A DNA stretch of 64,000 bases, taken from contig VFIW01000007.1 in assembly GCA_006386115.1 (NCBI GenBank), positions 716,693 through 780,692 on the forward strand, read 5' to 3'. A model generated the notes under the pieces. The model searched no databases. It saw nothing but the letters and a program-made list of their open reading frames with translations, and had not been told where the DNA came from. A program made the position numbers and the translations under genes. This DNA is from Globisporangium splendens (lineage: Eukaryota > Oomycota > Peronosporomycetes > Pythiales > Pythiaceae). Shown here one piece after another: positions 21,701-31,449 of the stretch. The number at the start of each line of letters is the position of its first letter. The first letter of the stretch is position 1.

Positions 21701-21950
21701 TCTTTCCATCTCCGCTCCTCTCCATCATCATCATCATCTCTCTCTCTCTCTCTTGCAACACAGGCGCGATGCGTCGCTCGTTCCGTTTGCGGCGCACCGA
21801 ATGCTTACTCGCTAGAGGTGAAAGCGGACAAGTGAGGAGCTCTGGTCGCCGTCATATTCGAATTCTCTTCGCTTGGAGCACCAGTGAGCTTCCCGCACGC
21901 CTCCAAGGTCGCAGTCTACCCCCCAGTTCTTCTTTACTTTCTCGTCAATC
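18792..21950. other. Gene-poor 3.1-kb stretch with a decayed coding relic
   Basis: No intact gene. Between about 19080 and 20560 the minus strand holds coding-like pieces in shifting frames, listed separately. The rest has no conserved frame. A CT/CAT-rich run at 21715-21760 lies about 200 bases before the protease start. Confidence 0.5.
19084..20560 (-). pseudogene. Probable decayed gene, family not recognised
   Basis: Several stretches on the minus strand look protein-coding but switch frame. About 20540-20390 gives FIDVDGDSEQQIVKGGLG, like an FG-GAP repeat of a beta-propeller. About 20350-20095 gives KYFALAGSRKAESTFVAYS. About 19850-19740 gives SVIRCFVLADGLLPS, and 19440-19090 gives SEYWSAEAYKFP and GLVLRFDLTIGE. 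No frame runs throughout and no clean splice chain joins them, so I call a relic with frameshifts. The FG-GAP and SVIRC...ADG pieces faintly recall BBSome-type propeller proteins, but I cannot establish this. Confidence 0.35.
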
Positions 21951-23639
21951 ATGGTGTCCGTGTCCAGTGTGTGCCTCGGTCTCATCGCCGCGTCCACGGC
22001 GTTCGTCGCTGCTGTCGATGCGCAGAGCTACACGTCGCTCGCCGAGTGGAAGCAGTCCACGTACTACACCGAAGCGTGCAAGAAGAACTTTGTCCCGTCC
22101 GCGGGTCTCGTCAGCAGCAGCAGTGGCAGCGGCAGCAGCAGCAACAGCGTTGGCTCTGGCGAGTTCTCCATGGGGACTGTCAAGGCGAACGCAACGACTG
22201 GCGTTGATGAAGATGATGAGATCGTCTCCGAAGAACAGAAGCGCTTCGACCAGGCGTTGGCAGATATCCAGGAGCTCCAGAAACTGCACCCGTATGCCAA
22301 GTTCTCGGTCAACACGCCGTTCGCGCTCATGACGCACGACGAGTTCCTGGCGTACGTCAACCGCAACAACGCGAACCCAGACCTCGAGATGTCGTCGGAC
22401 AGCACCGTTCCAATGACCAGGTCGACGGAGGGAATTAACAGCACGGATGGTGGTCCCATGACCGTCGCCACTGCTAACAGCACGAGCGGAAGCACGGATG
22501 CAGGTCCAAAGACTAGTGCTGCTGCCTCTGGTGAGACTGTCGACTGGCAGCAGAAAGGTTGTGTCACGGCTGTCAGGGACCAGTCCCAGTGTGGTGCGTG
22601 TTGGGCGTTCTCGGCCACGGCGGCCATGGAGTCTGGTGTGTGTGTCGAGACTGGCGGTGCCAGTCTCCCGAGCCTCGCTGACCAAGAATTGATCAGTTGT
22701 GACAACTCGGGTCAGAGCCAAGGTTGTGGAGGTGGGTACGCCTCGTACACCATGGACTGGATCGCGAACTCCCGCGCTGGCAAGATGTGCACTTTGAACA
22801 CGTACCCTTTCGCATCATCAGATGGCAACGTGCCAGCTTGCAGAATGTCGTCATGTACTGAAGTCGACATCGGCGTGACGGGTTTCCAGTCGCTTCGAAA
22901 GGACCCAAGCGGTCAAGAGGACATTGTTCGTTCTCGTCCGGTGTCTGTGTTCCTCTACAGTGGATCCCGTGCTTTTCAATTCTACAGCGGTGGCATCTTG
23001 ACGGGCGAGAACTGTGACAAGACTGGTGCGCACTCGGGTCTTGCCGTCGGATTCGGTGAGGAGAATGGCATGCCATACTGGCGCGTGAAGAACCAGTGGG
23101 GTACTCAGTGGGGTGAGGCTGGGTACGTTCGCATCCAGCGTCGCTACAGTGCTGATTCGGAAGGCGCGTGTGGTGTGGAGTTGTATGCGTCGTGGCCGAC
23201 TTTCAAGTCTGGCGTGACGGCGGTTCCGACCTCGGCTCCAACTGCTGCTCCTACTGCTGCTCCAACTGCTGCTCCAACGGCTGCTCCTACTGCTGCTCCA
23301 ACTGCTGCTCCGACTGCGGCTCCTACGTCTGCTCCTACTGCTGCGCCAACTGCAGCGCCAACGGCTGCTCCTACTGCTGCTCCGACGGCTGCTCCAACTG
23401 CGGCCCCTACTGTTGCTCCAACTACAGCTCCGGGTGTGGTTTCGACTGCTTCGCCAACAACCTCCGCTCCGTCGGCTCCAACCTCCGCCCCAACTGCTGC
23501 GCCAACGACTACCCCAGGCAATGTTGCGCAAACGTCGGCCCCAATGCTTGGTGGAGGTAAGACGTCCCCAGCATCGCCAGCGGCTACTCCTGCGGCGTCG
23601 AAGCCAGCGTCGACGAAGCAGAAGACCTGCGATTACTAG
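21951..23639 (+). CDS. Secreted papain-family (C1) cysteine protease with Ala-Pro-Thr repeat tail
   Basis: Single exon, 562 residues. Residues 1-24 form a signal peptide (VCLGLIAASTAFVAAVDA). A prodomain follows (about 25-195), with HPYAKFSVNTPFALMTHDEF, an I29-like inhibitor segment. The catalytic domain runs from about 196 to 410: oxyanion Gln211 and nucleophile Cys217 (QSQCGACWAFS), GCGGGY, His361 (GAHSGLAVGFG) and Asn381 (VKNQWG, where papain has NSWG). All catalytic residues are present. A 12-nt/4-residue Ala-Ala-Pro-Thr repeat then forms a long, probably O-glycosylated tail. It should act outside the cell or at the wall; in plant-pathogenic relatives such enzymes are candidates for host-protein degradation. 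It is paralogous to the gene at 25195. Confidence 0.93.
   Translation: MVSVSSVCLGLIAASTAFVAAVDAQSYTSLAEWKQSTYYTEACKKNFVPSAGLVSSSSGSGSSSNSVGSGEFSMGTVKANATTGVDEDDEIVSEEQKRFDQALADIQELQKLHPYAKFSVNTPFALMTHDEFLAYVNRNNANPDLEMSSDSTVPMTRSTEGINSTDGGPMTVATANSTSGSTDAGPKTSAAASGETVDWQQKGCVTAVRDQSQCGACWAFSATAAMESGVCVETGGASLPSLADQELISCDNSGQSQGCGGGYASYTMDWIANSRAGKMCTLNTYPFASSDGNVPACRMSSCTEVDIGVTGFQSLRKDPSGQEDIVRSRPVSVFLYSGSRAFQFYSGGILTGENCDKTGAHSGLAVGFGEENGMPYWRVKNQWGTQWGEAGYVRIQRRYSADSEGACGVELYASWPTFKSGVTAVPTSAPTAAPTAAPTAAPTAAPTAAPTAAPTAAPTSAPTAAPTAAPTAAPTAAPTAAPTAAPTVAPTTAPGVVSTASPTTSAPSAPTSAPTAAPTTTPGNVAQTSAPMLGGGKTSPASPAATPAASKPASTKQKTCDY
23223..23440 (+). repeat. 12-nt coding tandem repeat (Ala-Ala-Pro-Thr) in the first protease
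   Basis: About 17 imperfect copies of a unit like GCTGCTCCAACT, nearly all preserving the frame and encoding AAPT. The same unit occurs at 26388-26640 in the second gene. Such arrays change length by slippage. Confidence 0.85.
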
Positions 23640-24024
23640 AAACGTTGCGACCACAGGCAGACATGTACAAGTATTGATGAGAAGTCTTTTCGAATGATGG
23701 CAAGTGAGACGTAATTGTGCAGTTTCTTGCGTATCTCTTATAGAACAATACGTGCGCTGGTGTCCTTCTTGTCTGTTTTGCATTCCACGTCAAATCATGT
23801 CTGTGAAAAGCATTCTTTTAATTGCAATCAATGCAGTGCAATTATGTCCAATAATTGTTTGAGACTTACTTGTTGAGAAACCACATATTTGTTGTCCACT
23901 TACATATCGCAGATTTCAGTCCCGTGTTCACGACAAGAAACAAACTACCTGTGCTCTCTGGAATACATCGATTTGCTCAAAGAGTATCAGGAGATGACGA
24001 CAACTGCACATTTTGCATATGTAA

Positions 24025-24085
24025 TGCCAAAATGCTCGTGGAAGGGTTGTTATGTAATAGCAACCCTTCGGTGAGCATTTTGGCA
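24025..24085. repeat. Perfectly paired hairpin (imperfect palindrome)
   Basis: TGCCAAAATGCTC at 24025-24037 pairs with GAGCATTTTGGCA at 24073-24085, and AAGGGTTG at 24042-24049 pairs with CAACCCTT at 24061-24068. A symmetrical 4x4 internal loop and an 11-nt terminal loop separate them. It could be a foldback element or a small hairpin RNA; there is no terminator context (no nearby gene end). Confidence 0.6.
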
Positions 24086-25118
24086 GCTTGGTGTTGTGTT
24101 GAAGCTTGTTGATGATGTGCTCAAGCTTGGTCGTGGCGACCAATCGTGGCGTATTGTGTGTTCGTGGATACAGCCAAATGCAATGTAAATTCGTCAGCAT
24201 CTTCGCTGCATTTGGCGCAGTCAAAGCACTCCAAACAATATACTGTGGTTGCGAAAAGGTAACGATGAACCGGACGTTCGAATATAACATATCCTGGGAA
24301 ATCCCAAGGAGTGATGCATATTGAAATCTCTCGCAAGGTGACACACCCGCTTCAAGTCGCGCGATATGTTAAAAGCAGTCTTGTGTTTGCCCGTTTCTTT
24401 TAAAGGCGCACCAACGCGAAGACGCATTTTTTCGTCTCGATTTCCGGCGTCGCCACCCGCTGTGCAGAGATGGCAAAGCTGCGCCAGCATTTCTTCTCCT
24501 TCAAAGTGAAGGAATAACCGAGTGGAAGTGGTACAGCCATGGATGCATCATTTTGCAATTCATCAAAAGGAGTCACCGTTTGGAAACTTTCACTGGTGTT
24601 GACATAATTGTCTGGCAATTTTTCGCTACATTTTATCGATATTGTCTGCAATCAGCTTCGTACAATCAATAGGCTTTTCTAGCTTTCTTTCGAAGTGCTG
24701 CTCGAAGATTGGCGAGCAGAGTCACGATCACATGGTCCAAGAGCTCCGTGATCCGGCGTCTGTCATATGTTCGGAGCTCAGGTTGACGTGATTATCCACT
24801 TTACGAAGACAATACCGCTCATAAAGAGGTTTCTGCTGACTCTTCGGCCATCTGGTCTCGTCGTACCCATTCTGAACCGACTATACCTCTCAGTGTAGTC
24901 CCGAGCGCAAAGGCGCCACCCACACACACTCAAAGAGCTGCACGCCATCTGCGTGTCCGCTGCTTTTACGTGTTACTATGTGAAAATGCTGTGTATCCAT
25001 TCTCGTGCTGTTCTTGACGGAGCACGTTCGCTCGCTCTCTGTGGGTCTGTTCTTTACGGAGACGCACCGGATGCGCGCATGGAGGCATCGTCCCTCCTGG
25101 GAATTGCGCGAAGATGCT

Positions 25119-25135
25119 CCTCATTGTTCAATTCT
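25119..25135 (+). promoter_or_regulatory. Oomycete core promoter-like element before the second protease
   Basis: CCTCATTGTTCAATTCT matches the pattern of the oomycete transcription start region (TCATT initiator joined to a TTCAATTY flank) almost base for base. It lies about 60-75 bases before the ATG at 25195. I find no equally good match before the first protease. Confidence 0.6.
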
Positions 25136-25194
25136 CGCTCTGCCTACGCCACCAAGTCACCAGCCCCCCATTTAAACAAAGCATCAGTTGCACT

Positions 25195-27599
25195 ATGGTG
25201 GTGTCAGTGTCCAGAGTCGTGTGCCTCTCGCTGCTCGTTGCGGTTGTCAGTGCCGAGCGCCACGCGTCGTACGACGAGTGGAAGCAGTCCAAGTACTACA
25301 AGGAAGCGTTCGACAAGAAGTTCCTCCCGCCCTCGAGCTTTTCACAAAACACGGGCGAGTTCTCTATGAGCACGGCCGTCGGTAGTGGTGACTCGAATGC
25401 CACGACAATTGAGAAGAAGCGCTTTGACCAGGCGCTGACTGACATCGAAGAGCTCCAGAAACTGCACCCGTATGCCAAGTTCTCGGTCAACACGCCGTTC
25501 GCGCTCATGACGCACGACGAGTTCCTGGCGTACGTCAACCGCAACAACGTCAACCCAGACCTCAACCCGCTGCACCACACGACCCACTCGGCGAGCAGTT
25601 CCTCGAACAGCTCTGCACCGATGACTGGAGCTGGCGCGACTGCGACGACCTCAAGCGGAAGCACGGATGCAGGTCCAAAGACTAGTGCTGCTGCCTCTGG
25701 TGAGACTGTCGACTGGCAGCAGAAAGGTTGTGTCACGGCTGTCAAGGACCAGTCCCAGTGTGGTGCGTGTTGGGCGTTCTCGGCCACGGCGGCCATGGAG
25801 TCTGGTGTGTGTGTCGAGACTGGCGGTGCCAGTCTCCCGAGCCTCGCTGACCAAGAATTGATCAGTTGTGACAACTCGGGTCAGAGCCAAGGTTGTGGAG
25901 GTGGGTACGCCTCGTACACCATGGACTGGATCGCGAACTCCCGCGCTGGCAAGATGTGCACTTTGAACACGTACCCTTTCGCATCATCAGATGGCAACGT
26001 GCCAGCTTGCAGAATGTCGTCATGTACTGAAGTCGACATCGGCGTGACGGGTTTCCAGTCGCTTCGAAAGGACCCAAGCGGTCAAGAGGACATTGTTCGT
26101 TCTCGTCCGGTGTCTGTGTTCCTCTACAGTGGATCCCGTGCTTTCCAGTTCTACAGCGGTGGCATCTTGACGGGTGAGAACTGTGACAAGACTGGTGCGC
26201 ACTCGGGTCTTGCCGTCGGATTCGGTGAGGAGAATGGCATGCCATACTGGCGCGTGAAGAACCAGTGGGGCACTCAGTGGGGTGAGGCTGGGTACGTTCG
26301 CATCCAGCGCCGCTACAGTGCTGATTCGGAAGGCGCGTGCGGTGTGGAGTTGTATGCGTCGTGGCCGACTTTCAAGTCTGGCGTGACGGCTGCTCCAACT
26401 GCGGCTCCAACTGCTGCTCCTACTGCTGCTCCAACTGCGGCTCCGACTGCGGCTCCAACTGCTGCTCCTACTGCTGCTCCAACTGCTGCTCCGACTGCGG
26501 CTCCAACTACTGCTCCTACTGCTGCACCACTGCTGCTCCGACGGCTGCTCCAACTGCAGCGCCAACGGCTGCTCCAACTTCGGCACCAACCCCAGCTCCG
26601 ACTACACTTCCAACTCCAGCTCCAACGGCAGCAACTCCAGCTCCTACAGTTATGGTGACCCCAACTTCGACACCGGCTTCCACTATTCCATTTATCCAAC
26701 TTCCAACCCCTGCGCCTACGACCCTGCCCACTGCAGCTCCAGTCCCTACTGCCACTCCAGCGGCCATTACCCCTCAAACGAAAGCCCCAACTGCTGCTCC
26801 TACCTCTGCTCCTACCCCAGTCACGACCGAGAACCCGTTCCTTGCTCCTGTCCTCCCAGATCCGTTCCAAGGTGGCACCCCAACAACGACTGCTCCATCG
26901 AGCTCCATTTCCGGCGATGAGGCTTCCGAGGATGGATCCTTCCAATCAAACGTAGACTACCTAGGAAACGACATCTTCAACACGACGTCGTCCTCCCCTG
27001 CAGACTGCCGCACGCTGTGTGTAGCCACACCAGGATGCAATGCGTTCACATTCACGACCTGGAACGACGGCACGTGCTGGCTCAAGAGCCGTGCTGGTCT
27101 CGTCGTGCCCAACATCATGGCGACCTCGGGCTCGCTCCACGACATCTCCAAGTGCACGCACCGCGACACACCGCAGGAGATCAGCTACAACTACCCAGGC
27201 AGCGATCTGAAACAGGTTGCAGCCGCCAAGGCCGACGACTGCTACGAGATCTGCAGCAACGAGGCCAACTGCCACGCATTCACGTGGAGCAACGGTGTTT
27301 GCGCCTTGAAGACCAAGAAGGACGCTGCGATGGCCCAGTACCGCGCACCAAGCGAGTTTGGCGAGCTCAGCTCGGCCATCGTGTACAAGTGCCAGACGAT
27401 CGCGTTCAACACGGACGTCGAGGGCCAGGACATGGGCAACGCGCTCGCGCGGACTCCCGAGGCGTGCTGCGCGCTCTGCCACGCCGTCGACGGTTGTCGC
27501 GGCTTCGCGTGGAGCTCGTTCCAGGGCGGCACCTGCTGGTTCAAGTCGGGCATGGCGACCACCGTCGCCAAGGGTTCCGTGGTCTCGGCGGGCATCTAA
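25195..27599 (+). CDS. Papain-family protease fused to three PAN/Apple modules, broken by one frameshift
   Basis: The ATG at 25195 starts a signal peptide (MVVSVSRVVCLSLLVAVVSA); an earlier in-frame codon at 25114 overlaps the core promoter. Prodomain and catalytic domain follow, with Gln, Cys (QCGACWAF), His (GAHSGLAVGFG) and Asn (VKNQWG) all present. The Ala-Pro-Thr linker then loses one base near 26529 (CCACT where the unit has CCAACT): the first frame runs off and stops at 26658. The other frame carries on the repeat and then three Cys-rich PAN/Apple modules at about 26940-27170, 27171-27390 and 27391-27595 (DCRTLC, DDCYEIC and EACCALC starts). PAN/Apple modules bind carbohydrate or protein. 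I treat it as one gene, now possibly inactive for the C-terminal half, unless the base is a sequencing error. Confidence 0.85.
26388..26640 (+). repeat. 12-nt coding tandem repeat in the second protease, holding the frameshift
   Basis: The same GCTGCTCCAACT-type unit as at 23223, about 18 copies, then a looser Pro/Thr/Ala-rich linker. One copy at about 26524-26535 is 11 nt instead of 12. Confidence 0.85.
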
Positions 27600-29015
27600 G
27601 TACAAAGGCGCATGTGCGTGCAGTAAGTAGTGTTATTCAAGTGTGGGTGTGTGGATAGAGAGAGACCTTGTGAAGGAACAAATGAATGAATGAATGGATA
27701 TGAGTGACCTCAAAGCAAAGTCCAAAAAAGAGTTTTATAGAAACAAGAGTACGGAAAGGTGCTGGACTTGGGCCAGTGTGCACTGGAGGGAAAACTCAAC
27801 TTGACAGATATCCAGTCACTTTCGTTACTTCATGCACCGCAACTTTTTCATTTATTTATTTGGCTGTTATTGAGCATCGGAGTCCATCGTGAACCCGCCT
27901 CGTAACTGTCGGCGAAATGGAAATGCACGCACGGTGAAGAAACCCAATGTAAAAGAATGCAGAATTGCCACAAAGAGAGAGATCCACAAAAGTCAAAGCC
28001 CACCATGGTCAGATATGAAGCACCTGAAGCAACGGTGAAGGTCGTGGCTGCTGCTGTTGTAGTTCTTGGGTTCAGCAAAGTCTCAGAAGATTTCTAAAGT
28101 CACATGCGCACACACCGCCAGAAAGAAGAAAACGGAAAGAGAGACTTGGCTTTGGGTGCCCACCTCATATCCACGTTGTCGCAAGTTTACCAGCATGATC
28201 AGAGAACGCATATGCACGCCAGCAGCACGATGAATACGCTTTTGTTATTGCGGACGACAGGAATAGAATTGTGCGCTTGCTGCATTACATAATGCGATCA
28301 TTTTTCTCGCCAAATCCAACAGATTTGCAAGATGCGGTTATTTATAATAAACCGCGAGTTTGAGAAAAAGAATCTATACGCATCCGTTTTCCGGATGGTC
28401 TTCTTGCCAAACGAGGCATTTTGCGTTTTTTCTGGTTGACTCCAAAAAGGGCAATGCCCCGCACATTCGGATTTCACAGCGTAATACTCATGTGACAAAC
28501 TTTAACAAAAGGGATCTTCGCACCGTTTGTGCTCGTGAACCCCTTTTTCGAAATACCATCCTCGCTGCGTTCCTCCAGCTGGTGGGTCTAGGGTTGTGTC
28601 CTCCTGTCAGTCTGGAACATCCGCGACCGGTTCTACAATTGTACGTGTCGATCGGCGGCCAACAACAGCAAACCGAGCCAGCAAGACAGTCAGTGCCGCG
28701 CACGGCCTTTTCGCAGGCAAGCATTGCAAACAACAAACCCTTCGATCGCGTGGGAAGCAAGCAGGCAGGCAAACCAGCGAATCCGAGCCAGTTAGATTAG
28801 GACAATCGAGTCCGACAATCTGCAAGTGTGTAGGTGTGCGCGCGTGTGTGTGTGTGTGCGTGTGTGTGTGTGTGCGTGTGTGCCGACATTCGACAACTCC
28901 AACCGACTCGACAAGCAACAACAAGCAAACAAATAGCGAGAGCACGAAAGCCACAGCACACGCTAAAACGCGTCACGCTAAATAAACTCGAAGACTCTAC
29001 AGAACGCTCCTCATA
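27600..29015. other. Intergenic 1.4 kb; no gene seen
   Basis: Holds a short GAAT repeat (27680-27696) and the TG/CG microsatellite at 28833-28883. Open stretches here have no conserved motif. The last 100 bases are A-rich and form the likely 5' leader of the HECT gene. Confidence 0.5.
28833..28883. repeat. (TG)n microsatellite
   Basis: Alternating purine-pyrimidine TG/CG run of about 50 bases, interrupted by single C changes, about 130 bases upstream of the HECT start. It is a sequence of the type that can adopt Z-DNA. Confidence 0.85.
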
Positions 29016-31228
29016 ATGGGCGGCACAACATCGGTGGTGGCGATCGTGGGCTCGGTGCTGGCGGTGGCTGGCGTGCTGCTCATCTTCTTCTTCGTGCGCC
29101 GCATCAGCTCGCAGCGCGACGAGGCGCAGACGCAGGCGTTCTTCCAGGAGCCCGCCGACGTCTACCGCGAGGAGCTAAACGACAGGTACGTGGCTCTCTA
29201 TCTGTATATGTCCCCCCTCGCTGTATATATGCATATCTGAAGTAACAATGTTCTTACCAATTCTCTCTGTACATGTCTCTATTACCCCATATTAGTTTTA
29301 TGGAGCACGCGCTATGGCGCTGTGGCGTGTGTCATTTCCGGAATCATCCCGAGCGCAAGCTCTGCGACTTGTGCCAGACGCTGCGCGGCCAAGACCGCTT
29401 CTTGGCTGGCGCTGCGGGACGCAAGAACGGCCGCAGCGGCAGTAGCAGCGGGTACAGCAGCGGCACCAACAAGATGGGCCGCATCGGCGAGTCGGAGGCG
29501 TACCAGGGCTCGGCTGCGGACGTCGGCGTCGGTCTCAACAGCGGCCACGCGCACCTGAGCAAGCTGCAGCTGGCCGCGAGCCGCCGGCAGCAGTGGAAGC
29601 GCATGCCCACGACTGACGGCCTGCACCGTTGGGTGCGCCAGGAGCAGCTCAAGGGCAGCCGCGACTCGGTCGAGAGCGACTCGGGTGGCCGCCTCTCGTC
29701 GCTGCGCTACAACGACGAGCGCGAGTCCAACATGTCGGTCGGTTACATCCGCGTGCGCGACTCGATCGGCAAACTGGTTCTGAACGAGTCGGACGTCGTG
29801 GCCACGGACTTCCACTACCGCATCAACATCCTCGACGGCTCGGGCACGTCGGAGCTCATCATGAACCTCGAGGGTGTGCACAACCTGCCGTTCACGGACA
29901 AGATCCGGTGGTTCTCGACCGAGATCCACCGCCTGTGGCTCCCGTGGGAGTCGGGCCACGCCGAGCTCGTCGTGCGCCGCGACCACCTGCTCCAGGACTC
30001 GTTCGATCTCGTCCGCGCCATGAAGCCGTACCAGCTGCGTCAGCGGTGGCGCGTCGTGTTTGCCGGTGAGCCTGGACTCGATGCTGGCGGCGTCATGCGC
30101 GAGTGGTTCACGCTGCTGTTCGCCGAGCTCTTTGATCCCAAGTTCGGGCTCTTCGTGTCGACCGTCGGCGACGAGCGCAGCTACTGGATCAACACGTACT
30201 CGGCAGAGTTGCGCGGCGAGGATCACCTGGCGTACTACGAGTTTGCCGGTAGACTGCTGGGCAAGGCGATCCTGGAAGAACACCTCGTGACCGTGCACTT
30301 GGCGCTGCCGTTCCTGAAACACATCCTGGGCGTGCCTATCTCGTTCTCGGACCTGCAGTTCCTCGACGACGAGATCTACAACAGCGCCGTGATGGTCAAG
30401 CAGATCGACGACATCGAGCCGCTTTGTCTCGACTTCACGGTCACGCGCATCGTGAACGGCAAGCCCGAGATCCTGGAGCTTGTTGAAGGAGGCGCTAACA
30501 TCGACGTCACGCGCGCGAACCGCAAGGACTACCTGGATTTGTTGTTCAAGTACCACGTGCTCGGCAGCGTCTCGGACCAACTGCTCGGCTTTTTGACAGC
30601 GCTCTACGATGTCGTGCCCGAGGGACTCCTGAAATTGTTTGATTACCAGGAACTCGAGCTGCTCATGTGTGGTACGTTGTGTCATACTGTGACTTTGTGC
30701 TTTACAAATCGTGTTCTCATGACTGTAAAACCCAATTTCTTCTGCTTGCAGGCGTGCCGTCGATCGACACGGAAGACTGGAAGAAGCACACGGATTTCAA
30801 GTTTTACACCAACAACTACCCGACGGAGCTCGAACTGAGCAACATCCACTGGTTCTGGGAGGTCATCGAGGACATGAAGAACGAGGACCGCGTGCGACTG
30901 CTGCAGTTCGCCACGGGCACAAGTCGTGTGCCGGCGCAGGGCTTCAAGGGGCTCATCAGCAGCGACGGCCGCGTGCGCCGCTTCAACATCGCGTTCGCGG
31001 GCGTGAACCAGACGTCGCTCTTCCCCAAGGCGCACACGTGCTTCAACAGGCTCGATCTGCCGATTTACAACTCGAAGGAGGTGTTGGCCGAATACCTCAA
31101 GCTGGTATGTGGAAATGGGATTTCTTACTTGATTGCGGTGTTGTCATTATGCTAATGATATGTGCCTGGGCTTTTTGGAACCATTGTAGATTGTGCAAAT
31201 GGACATTACGGGGTTTACCATCGAGTAA
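29016..31228 (+). CDS. Membrane-anchored HECT-type E3 ubiquitin ligase with RanBP2 zinc finger
   Basis: Four exons: 29016-29185, 29296-30671, 30752-31104 and 31190-31228; introns 110, 80 and 85 bp; 645 residues. Residues 7-29 form an N-terminal membrane anchor (VAIVGSVLAVAGVLLIFFFV). A RanBP2-type zinc finger follows (WRCGVCHFRNHPERKLCDLC), then a Ser/Gly-rich linker and a full HECT domain of about 350 residues. HECT marks include FAGEPGLDAGGVMREW, LLMC-GVPSID across the second intron, and catalytic Cys612 in HTCFNRLDLP. The last exon is 12 codons ending GFTIE. The HECT domain accepts ubiquitin from an E2 on its Cys before substrate transfer. The anchor would place it on a membrane, facing the cytosol. 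Convergent with PrimPol, about 220 bp apart. Confidence 0.93.
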
Positions 31229-31449
31229 AAGAAGAAAAGGAGAGAAAAAAACAACAGCATAAGCCAGAGAAGTCCCATCGGCATGATAGCGCGGCATGCA
31301 GCAGCGATGAGAGGGTGGCGTATTTATTACTTTTTAAACGAGAGAACCGCACAAGGAAATGGCAGCATGTGCGCTCTCTTGGCTCCGGACGAGGTCGTTG
31401 CGTTTTGTGAGGTGTCGTACGTGAAAAATGCGCGCATGTGGCGATGATT

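Larger units (their letters stand above)
23640..25194. other. Intergenic between the two proteases; hairpin and a weak coding-like stretch
   Basis: No intact gene. It contains the hairpin at 24025-24085 and, on the minus strand at about 24650-24400, an open stretch with coding-like composition (FDELQNDASMAVPLPLGYS) but no gene around it. The last 80 bases hold the promoter-like motif of the second protease. Confidence 0.45.

Noticed and set aside
23413..23697. Alternate-frame translations of the repeat arrays (Leu/Gln- or Cys/Ser-rich)
   Set aside because: Products of reading a 12-nt repeat out of frame.
24230..24650. Coding-like minus-strand stretch between the proteases
   Set aside because: Too short and isolated to assign; perhaps another piece of the relic at 19-20.5 kb, but no link can be shown.
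23223..26640. CRISPR-like regular repeats in the protease genes
   Set aside because: The units are 12-nt coding repeats without spacers, in a eukaryotic gene.
29312..30685. 457-codon frame antisense to the HECT gene
   Set aside because: Shadow of GC-rich third positions; no recognisable motif and no splice continuation.
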